Below are positions 7,153 through 13,242 of a stretch of 13,242 bases of DNA, piece by piece; the first letter of the stretch is position 1, and every line of letters starts with the position of its first letter. Below the pieces are notes generated by a model that saw only the letters and a list, made by a program, of their open reading frames with translations, was not told the origin of the DNA and made no database searches. Source of the DNA: PBB1 sp031380885 (lineage in GTDB: Bacteria > Pseudomonadota > Gammaproteobacteria > Burkholderiales > Burkholderiaceae_C). The stretch lies in the NCBI GenBank assembly GCA_031380885.1, contig JANMXL010000109.1, positions 1 to 13,242 of the forward strand. The letters are read 5' to 3'. The position numbers and the translations under genes are program-made.

Positions 7153-7161
7153 ATTTTGACA
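7153..7161 (-). promoter_or_regulatory. Weak candidate extended -10 element for trxA
   Basis: The minus strand reads TGTCAAAAT here: a TGn extension followed by a hexamer that matches TATAAT at four of six positions. It is the most AT-rich spot in the 120-bp gap between trxA and addB. No -35 box is recognisable. Transcription would start about 30 bases before the trxA ATG. This is a weak call by position and partial consensus only. Confidence 0.22.
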
Positions 7162-7222
7162 CATGAGGCCCATCGCTTCGCGGCGCAAGGCTTGGCGACA
7201 CGACTGCTTTCATATCGCCACG

Positions 7223-9871
7223 ATGATGAAAATATTTCTCTGGGACGAGCGTGGCGACCCCTGGTCTGCTGCTGTGGCGTCCGCCGTGCGCTGGGCCGAC
7301 GAGCACGGCGTGGTGCTGCGCGATGCGGTGTTCCTGGTTCCTTTTGCTCAGCACCTGCCGCTGGCGCGCGCGGCCTGGGCGGCGATGGATCTCTGGATGC
7401 CGCGCGTCGAAACCACACAGACGCTGGCCCGCAGCATCGCCCCGGTCGAACCCCCGTCGTGCGACGACATCCGTTTCGATGCCGCGCTGGACACGCTGAC
7501 AGCGCGCCGGCTGCTGCGCAGCCAGTCGGTCTTTGCCGCCTGGCTGCGCCGCGATCCCCGCGCCTTCGATCAGGCAGCCCAGACGCTGGCGCAGACGGCC
7601 CAGGCCATCGCCCGCGCGCTGGCTGCGGTGCCGCCTTCGCAACGCGAGCCGCATCGCGCCGTCGGCCGGGCCGCGCTGGGTGCGGTCGGTGGTTCCAGTG
7701 GCGTGGGCAGCACCGAGCGCCATCTGGCGCGCATCGCGTTCGAATGGGCGGCGGCGACGCCCGCAGCGCCGACCGATGTGCTGTTTTCATGGCGACCTTC
7801 GGCCTGGATCGTCGTGCAGGCGGGCGGCGTCGATGCGCTGACGCAGCGGCTCGTCGACGAAGCCGCCGTCCCCGCCTTGTGGATCGATGCCGACCCGCCC
7901 GGCGACGATGCCATCCACGCGGTGGCGCCACAGGCGCGCCTCCAGGTTCAGGTGTGCCGCGGCTTCGAGGACGAGGCGCAGCGCACTGCTGCGCAGGTGC
8001 TGGCCGACGTGGCGGAGCACGGCACACCGGTCGCGTTGATCGCGCAAGACCGGCTGCTGGCACGCCGGGTGCGCGCGCTGCTGGCCCGACAAGGCGTGCC
8101 GCTGCGCGACGAAACCGGCTGGACCTTGTCGACCACCCGCGCGGCAGCGGGCGTGATGGCGCTGCTGCGGGCGGCGTCGCTAACCGCCACGGTGGACGAG
8201 GTGCTGGACGCGGTCAAATCATGGCCGATCAGTGTGGTCGATGGCACGGCGGTCGCGGTGCTCGAACACACGCTGCGACGCCAGCAGTGGTCACGACCCG
8301 TGTCGGTGAACCCGCAGCGCCTGCCCGCTGCAGCGGCCGCCCTGTGGGCGCTGGCGGCCCAGGCCGCCAAGCCGCTGCGTGGCGGCGGCTCGCTAACCCT
8401 CGCCGCCTGGAGCCAGCGTTTGTCAGCAGCGCTGCAAGCCAGCGGCCTGGCCGCCGCGCTGGCCGATGACGAGGCCGGTCAGCAAGTGCTGTCCGCGCTG
8501 CACCTGACCGGCGTCGACTTCTGGGCAGCCCATCCCGAGACGCTGACGCTGGCTGATTACGCACGCTGGGTCGATGCGGCGCTGGAGCAGGCGAGCTTTG
8601 TGCCGGCCTCGCCCGAGGCGCTCGCGGTCATCGTGATCCCGGCGGCGCGCGCGATGCTGCGGCCGTTCGCAGCCGTGGTCTGGCCCGGTGCTGACGAGAA
8701 GCAACTCGGCGCGACCCCCTCACCGCATCCGCTGCTCAACGATGCCGAGGCCGAGGCGCTCGGTCTGTTGACCGCCGCCCAGCGCCGCGAACGGGACCTC
8801 ATCGCATTTGCGCAGGCGCTGCGCGGTGCGCCGGTGACCTTGTTGCGACGCAGCGACGACGATGGCGAGCCGCTGTCGGCCAGCCCCTGGCTCGAACGGC
8901 TGGTGTCGGCGCGGCGCCAGGCCGGGCACCCAACTCCCGAGTCGGCACCCGACAGCCGGGTCGAGCAGGTGGTGTCGCCGAACCCGGTCGCACGGCCGCT
9001 GCCGAGCGCCCCGACTTTGCTGCCCGATCGCCTGAGCGCCAGCGCCTGCGAGGCCTTGCGCACCTGCCCGTACCGTTTCTTCGCGCTGCGCATGCTGGGC
9101 TTGCAAGCCGTAGAGGAACTCGATGGCGAAGTGGAGAAGCGCGACTACGGCACCTGGCTGCATGCGGTGCTGCACCGCTTTCATCTGGGGCGCCCCGAGC
9201 CCCGTGAATCGAACGAAGACGCCGTAGCGCTGGCCGCTGCCGCGATCGAAGCGCAGACCGAGCTGGGCTTGGCCGACGCTGATTTCCTGCCGTTCGCCGC
9301 CACCTTCGAGCGGTTCGCGCCACGCTATATCGACTGGTTGCACCAGCGCGACCGCGACGACGCGCAGTGGCTGGACGGCGAGCGCGACTGGACGGTGCAT
9401 CCCGAGGCCTGGCAAGGCATCGCGATGCACGGCGTGATCGACCGCATCGACAGCGTGACCGGAGATAACCAGGCCCGTCAAAGCGGCCCAGTGACGCAGC
9501 TGATCGACTACAAGACCGGTGCCACCCAAGCCCTGCGCGACAAGGTCAGGCAGCCGCAGGAAGACACCCAGCTGCCGTTCTATGCGGCGCTGGCGATCGA
9601 GCAGGGCCGGGTGGCTGGCGAGATGGGCCCGCTGGATGCGATTTACCTGTCGCTCGATGACGCCAAAGCCATCGTCGAGGTGCGCCACCCTGACGTCGAG
9701 CGCAGCGCGATCGTGCTGGTCGAAGGCCTGGGCCGCGACCTGGCGCGCCTGCGGCGCGGTGCGGCGCTGCCGGCGCTGGGCGAGGGCGCCGCCTGCGACC
9801 ACTGCGACGCGCGCGGCCTGTGTCGGCGCGACCAATGGGCGGATGTCGCGCCCGCCGGAGCGCCGCGTTGA
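7223..9871 (+). CDS. addB: AddB-type subunit of the AddAB double-strand-break repair helicase-nuclease
   Basis: AddB partners AddA to process DNA ends for RecA-dependent repair, taking the place of RecBCD. From the ATG at 7223 the protein has 882 residues. The C-terminal RecB-family PD-(D/E)XK nuclease shows H647/H651 (LHAVLHRFH), D740 (GVIDRID), D762 and K764 in LIDYKTG, and Q783/Y787 (QLPFYA). Four cysteines, C615 (RTCPYRFF), C858, C861 and C867 (C-x2-C-x5-C), match the iron-sulfur staple of AddB nucleases in number and spacing. The N-terminal two thirds is helicase-like but has no Walker A, so it is probably not an ATPase. Start choice: ATG at 7163 gives 20 more basic residues that do not look conserved; the MM pair at 7223/7226 precedes KIFLWDERGD. 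None has a clear ribosome-binding site. The stop overlaps the addA start. Confidence 0.85.
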   Translation: MMKIFLWDERGDPWSAAVASAVRWADEHGVVLRDAVFLVPFAQHLPLARAAWAAMDLWMPRVETTQTLARSIAPVEPPSCDDIRFDAALDTLTARRLLRSQSVFAAWLRRDPRAFDQAAQTLAQTAQAIARALAAVPPSQREPHRAVGRAALGAVGGSSGVGSTERHLARIAFEWAAATPAAPTDVLFSWRPSAWIVVQAGGVDALTQRLVDEAAVPALWIDADPPGDDAIHAVAPQARLQVQVCRGFEDEAQRTAAQVLADVAEHGTPVALIAQDRLLARRVRALLARQGVPLRDETGWTLSTTRAAAGVMALLRAASLTATVDEVLDAVKSWPISVVDGTAVAVLEHTLRRQQWSRPVSVNPQRLPAAAAALWALAAQAAKPLRGGGSLTLAAWSQRLSAALQASGLAAALADDEAGQQVLSALHLTGVDFWAAHPETLTLADYARWVDAALEQASFVPASPEALAVIVIPAARAMLRPFAAVVWPGADEKQLGATPSPHPLLNDAEAEALGLLTAAQRRERDLIAFAQALRGAPVTLLRRSDDDGEPLSASPWLERLVSARRQAGHPTPESAPDSRVEQVVSPNPVARPLPSAPTLLPDRLSASACEALRTCPYRFFALRMLGLQAVEELDGEVEKRDYGTWLHAVLHRFHLGRPEPRESNEDAVALAAAAIEAQTELGLADADFLPFAATFERFAPRYIDWLHQRDRDDAQWLDGERDWTVHPEAWQGIAMHGVIDRIDSVTGDNQARQSGPVTQLIDYKTGATQALRDKVRQPQEDTQLPFYAALAIEQGRVAGEMGPLDAIYLSLDDAKAIVEVRHPDVERSAIVLVEGLGRDLARLRRGAALPALGEGAACDHCDARGLCRRDQWADVAPAGAPR
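9857..9860 (+). promoter_or_regulatory. Ribosome-binding site that decides the addA TTG start
   Basis: GGAG lies inside the last codons of addB, seven bases before the TTG at 9868. It is the best Shine-Dalgarno near the beginning of the addA frame. Together with the TTGA overlap of start and stop codons it supports translational coupling of addB and addA. Confidence 0.6.
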
Positions 9872-12800
9872 GCGCGCCCATCGCCCTGTCGCAACCCGCC
9901 TACCGCATCGATGGCGCGCTGGTCAGCGCCGATGCGTTCTACGCCGTGGCCTGCGACCCGCGCCGCCATGTCGTCGTCGAGGCTTGCGCCGGTGCGGGCA
10001 AGACCTGGATGCTGGTGTCGCGCATCCTGCGTGCGCTGCTCGACGGCGCCCAGCCGCAGGAGATCCTCGCGATCACCTTCACCCGCAAGGCGGCCGGCGA
10101 GATGCGCGCGCGGCTGAACGAGTGGCTGACGGCGCTGTCGGCCGATGGCGGCAGCGATGCCGATCGTGTCCTCGCCCTGCAGCAGCGTGGGCTCGACGCT
10201 GCCACCGCACAGGCGCTGGCGCCCGCGCTGGCCGGCTTGCAACAGCGCTTGCAGCAGGCGGGCCGGTCGGTCGAGATCCGCACCTTCCACGCCTGGTTCT
10301 CGCAGTTGTTGAAGGCGTCACCGCTCGATCTTCTGATCGAACTCGGCGTGCAGCGCGATGCGCAAATCGTCGAAGACATCGCCGACCACGAAACCGAGGT
10401 GTACCGACGCTTCCATGCGGCAGTCGTCGCTGACGAGACGCTGCGCGCCGACTACCACCAGCTGGTGCAGCGCCGCGGCCGCTCGCAGCTGCGCAAATGG
10501 CTGGATGCGGCCTGGGCCAAGCGTGTCGAGATCGAACTCGCCGATGCGGCGGGCACGCTCGAGTCCAGCGTGGCGCCGGCGGCGGCGCCATGGCCCGAGG
10601 CCGATCCCGCGGCGCACCCGACGCAGTGGGTGCAGTCATCCGAGTTGCGGCAGACGATGCAGCGCTGCGCCAGTGCCTTGGGCGCGGCCGGCGGCAAGAA
10701 GGCCGCCGATGCGGCGCGTGCGATCGAAGTGGCGCTGACGCTGGAAGCGTCACCGGCCGTGGTGTTCGATGCGCTGTGGGAGGCTCTGTTCACGCAAAAA
10801 GACACGCCCCGCAAAGGCCTCGGCGACAGCGCCCCGCAGCAGGCCGCGATCGACGCGCTGACCGCCCTGCGGGACGCGGTGGCGCAGCACGAGGCACGCG
10901 ACGAGCACCTGCGGATGGTGCGGCTGTCGCGTGTGCTGTTCACCGAACTGGCGGCGTACAAACGGTCTCGCGGGCTGGTCGAGATGGCCGACCTCGAACG
11001 CTGCGCGGTCGCGCTGCTCGGCGACTCGGCCCTGTCTGGCTGGGTGCAGCAGCGGCTCGATGCGCGCGTGCGCCACCTGCTGATCGACGAGTTTCAAGAC
11101 ACCAGCCCCTTGCAATGGCATGCGCTGGCGGCCTGGCTGTCGGGCTATGCTGGCGCGGGCGGGGGTGCCAGTGGGCAGCGCCCGCCGAGTGTGTTCATCG
11201 TCGGCGACCCAAAGCAAAGCATCTACCGCTTCCGTCGCGCCGAGCCCAAGGTGTTCGAGGCGGCGCGCGACTTCGTACAACAAGGCCTGGAAGGCACTGT
11301 GCTCAGCTGCGATCACACCCGGCGCAACGCGCCCGAGGTGCTGGCGGTGCTGAATGCGGTGTTTGAGCACGCCGAACTGAGCGGCGAGTTTGCCGGGTTC
11401 AGGCCGCACTCGACATCGTTGGGCGCTGTCCCCGGTGCGGGTGCCAGCCGTCTGCCGGTCGTGCCGCGTGAGCCCAAAGATCGCAGCACCGACGAAGTGG
11501 ATGAGCCCTGGCGCGACACGCTGACCGCGCCCCGCGTCGAGCCCGAGCAGCGGCTGCGCCAACACGAGGCCGACAGCGTGGCACGGGCCGTGCACGAGGT
11601 GCTGGCCGGCGGTGTGTTGCCCGGTGAGGTCCAGGTGCTGTGCCGCAAGCGGGAGTCGTTGCGGCTTGCAGCTGGCGCGCTGGCGGCGCTCGGCGTGCCG
11701 TGCGCGGCCGTTGAGGAAGCCTTGCTGCTCGACGCGCCCGAAGTGCGCGACCTGGTCGCCGTGCTCGATGTGCTGGCCTCGCCTGGCCATGCGCTGTCGC
11801 TGGCACAGGCGCTCAAGAGCCCCATCTTCGGCTGCAGCGACGACGACCTGGTGCAGTTGGCGACGGCGGTGGCGAGTGCCACCACCCAAGCCGTCACCCC
11901 AGCGGCGACCGCTGCCGTGGGCGACGCCGATGAGGCCGACGATGAGTCTGCTGCCCGCGCCGCCCTGCCGCACCGCCGCAGCGATCCCCTCGGCTGGTGG
12001 CATGCGCTGCACGGCCTGCCCGAACCGAGCGCGGCCTTGCAACGCGCCCGCGAGTTGCTCAGTGCATGGCAACAGGCCGCCCACGTGCTGCCGCCGCACG
12101 ACCTGCTCGACCGCATCGTCTGCGAAGGCAACGTGATGGCGCGCACGCTGGCCGCCGTGCCGCCGCTGCGTCGCGCCGCAGCACAGGCGGCGATCGAGGC
12201 CTTGCTGGCGCAGTCGCTGAGCCTGGACGGCGCGCGCGGCGCAACGCCGTACAACTTCGTGCGCGCGCTGCGCCGTCGCCGGCTGACGATCACCACGCCT
12301 GCGCAGCCTGACGCCGTGCAGTTGCTGACCATCCACGGGGCGAAAGGGCTGGAGGCCGAGGTCGTGTTGGTGATGGACACCCAACCCGAACCGCCGAGAG
12401 CCGACACGGCGTCCTTGCTGGTGCACTGGCCGGTGCAGTCCACGCATCCGCTGACCTGCGCTTTCGTGTATGCCGAGTCCAGGTGCCCGCCATTGCTGGC
12501 AACGCTGTTCGCCGAAGAGCAGGCCGCACGGCGCCGTGAGGAACTCAATGGGCTCTATGTCGCGATGACCCGTGCCAAGCACCGCATCGTGCTCAGCGCG
12601 ACCGTGCCTTACGGCGCACCGACGGCAGCGTCGTGGTGGCAACGTCTGGAACCGCATGCGGTCTTGTGGTCACCGGCACCGGCCGACGCGGTGATGCGCG
12701 ACGCGGTGATCCCGCCGGCGCGCGTGCAGGTGCTGCCAACCTGGCAGGCCACGGCATCGACGGCAGCTGCACCGCGCGACGAGCGCGACGTGTCGAACCG

Positions 12801-13242
12801 CGACGTGGACACCAGCCGCCTCGGACAGGCGGTGCATCGCGTGCTCGAATGGGCCGTGCGGCGCGACGCACCGGAACCCATCGCACTCGACACGCTATGT
12901 GCTGCCGCCGCGCGAGAATTCGGTACCGACAGCTCGGCCGTTCTGCGAATCTCCGGCGCGATCCTGCGCAGCCTGGCCTGCCAGCGGTTTTTCAACGCCC
13001 GGCAACTGATCTGGGCAGCCAACGAAGTCAGCGTGGTCGACGCTGGCGAACTGCTGCGCATCGACCGCCTGGTGCATCTGCGAGCGACCGAGGATGAGCC
13101 CGAAACCTGGTGGGTGCTCGACTACAAGCTCAGCCATGCGCCCGATCAACTCGACGCCTACCGGCAACAGCTGGCGCGCTACCAGCGCGCGGTGTCCCGG
13201 CTGCAACCTGGGGCGGTCGTCCGGGGGGCGTTCATCACCGGC
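9868..13242 (+). CDS. addA: AddA helicase-nuclease subunit (3' end cut by window end)
   Basis: AddA is the motor and one nuclease of the AddAB end-resection complex. The frame is open for 1125 codons to the window edge. Superfamily 1A (UvrD/RecB) motifs are in order: Walker A EACAGAGKTW (K45), Ia (ITFTRKAAGEM), II (LLIDEFQDTSPLQW, D407/E408), III (VFIVGDPKQSIYRFRRAEP, D447), V (LLTIHGAKGLEAEVV, H823) and VI (GLYVAMTRAKHRIVL, R902). The C-terminal RecB-family nuclease has H990 (LGQAVHRVLEW), D1066 (LRIDRLV), D1085 and K1087 in VLDYKLS, then QLARYQ. Both helicase and nuclease look intact. An Ala/Asp-rich stretch at about 671-705 looks disordered. The start is a TTG overlapping the addB TGA by four bases, with GGAG seven bases upstream; the first in-frame ATG falls after Walker A. 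The sequence ends at RGAFITG, so probably only a short tail is missing. Confidence 0.9.
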   Translation, partial: MSAPIALSQPAYRIDGALVSADAFYAVACDPRRHVVVEACAGAGKTWMLVSRILRALLDGAQPQEILAITFTRKAAGEMRARLNEWLTALSADGGSDADRVLALQQRGLDAATAQALAPALAGLQQRLQQAGRSVEIRTFHAWFSQLLKASPLDLLIELGVQRDAQIVEDIADHETEVYRRFHAAVVADETLRADYHQLVQRRGRSQLRKWLDAAWAKRVEIELADAAGTLESSVAPAAAPWPEADPAAHPTQWVQSSELRQTMQRCASALGAAGGKKAADAARAIEVALTLEASPAVVFDALWEALFTQKDTPRKGLGDSAPQQAAIDALTALRDAVAQHEARDEHLRMVRLSRVLFTELAAYKRSRGLVEMADLERCAVALLGDSALSGWVQQRLDARVRHLLIDEFQDTSPLQWHALAAWLSGYAGAGGGASGQRPPSVFIVGDPKQSIYRFRRAEPKVFEAARDFVQQGLEGTVLSCDHTRRNAPEVLAVLNAVFEHAELSGEFAGFRPHSTSLGAVPGAGASRLPVVPREPKDRSTDEVDEPWRDTLTAPRVEPEQRLRQHEADSVARAVHEVLAGGVLPGEVQVLCRKRESLRLAAGALAALGVPCAAVEEALLLDAPEVRDLVAVLDVLASPGHALSLAQALKSPIFGCSDDDLVQLATAVASATTQAVTPAATAAVGDADEADDESAARAALPHRRSDPLGWWHALHGLPEPSAALQRARELLSAWQQAAHVLPPHDLLDRIVCEGNVMARTLAAVPPLRRAAAQAAIEALLAQSLSLDGARGATPYNFVRALRRRRLTITTPAQPDAVQLLTIHGAKGLEAEVVLVMDTQPEPPRADTASLLVHWPVQSTHPLTCAFVYAESRCPPLLATLFAEEQAARRREELNGLYVAMTRAKHRIVLSATVPYGAPTAASWWQRLEPHAVLWSPAPADAVMRDAVIPPARVQVLPTWQATASTAAAPRDERDVSNRDVDTSRLGQAVHRVLEWAVRRDAPEPIALDTLCAAAAREFGTDSSAVLRISGAILRSLACQRFFNARQLIWAANEVSVVDAGELLRIDRLVHLRATEDEPETWWVLDYKLSHAPDQLDAYRQQLARYQRAVSRLQPGAVVRGAFITG

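Noticed and set aside
7156..7161. TTGACA on the plus strand as a -35 box for addB
   Set aside because: No AT-rich -10 hexamer occurs 15-19 bases downstream; the region is GC-rich, so the match is probably chance.
7103..7722. N-terminal extension of trxA in the same minus-strand frame
   Set aside because: The extension overlaps addB coding sequence, is Arg/Gly/His-rich, and thioredoxin homology plus a good ribosome-binding site fix the start at 7102.
7150..8469. Plus-strand frame of 439 codons overlapping the start of addB
   Set aside because: The product is Ala/Arg/Gly-rich shadow sequence; the overlapping addB frame leads into clear nuclease motifs.
10750..12657. Minus-strand open frame of 635 codons inside addA
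   Set aside because: It lies antisense to intact AddA helicase motifs. Long shadow frames are expected where GC-rich third positions suppress stops, and its translation is Arg/His/Gln-rich with no recognisable domain.
1..13242. CRISPR arrays, insertion sequences, tRNA/rRNA genes, phage or toxin-antitoxin modules
   Set aside because: No regularly spaced repeats, transposase motifs, terminal inverted repeats or RNA-gene sequences were seen. All long stretches are explained by housekeeping genes with uniform base composition.

Overview
The window is an ordinary, gene-dense, GC-rich stretch of core chromosome. It most likely comes from a betaproteobacterium of the Burkholderiales. The evidence is the gene order pstB-phoU-phoB-phoR, a zinc-free (type B) ribosomal protein bL31 next to rho, AddAB-type recombination nucleases, and very high G/C at third codon positions. 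The genus cannot be fixed from the sequence alone. There is no sign of mobile elements, tRNA or rRNA genes, CRISPR arrays or a foreign-looking island.

Left part (1-3144, plus strand): the 3' end of a phosphate-starvation operon. It holds the C-terminal third of the phosphate ABC transporter ATPase PstB (cut by the window edge), the signalling adaptor PhoU, the response regulator PhoB and the membrane sensor kinase PhoR. Gaps are 20-30 bp, so the genes are probably co-transcribed. PstB and PhoU report phosphate uptake to PhoR, which phosphorylates PhoB.

Middle part (3153-7102, minus strand): read from right to left, thioredoxin (trxA), transcription terminator Rho (rho), bL31 type B (rpmE2), a clear intrinsic terminator, and then an ArnT-like polytopic membrane glycosyltransferase of unknown substrate. 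The last gene converges on phoR, and only 8 bp separate the two stop codons. The glycosyltransferase ATG lies directly behind the U-tract of the rpmE2 terminator, so how it is transcribed and translated is a real question. The rho and rpmE2 leaders (226 and 115 bp) are the only non-coding stretches with visible structure: a C-rich segment before rho, and a TATAAT plus a near-perfect 17-bp palindrome before rpmE2.

Right part (7223-13242, plus strand, divergent from trxA): two overlapping genes for a double-strand-break end-processing helicase-nuclease. AddB has a RecB-family nuclease with the four cysteines of an iron-sulfur cluster. AddA is a UvrD/RecB-type helicase fused to a second nuclease; it starts at a TTG that overlaps the addB stop, and it runs off the window just before its end.

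I found no convincing previously undescribed system. The findings are modest regulatory and architectural points. No gene-free stretch exceeds about 230 bp.
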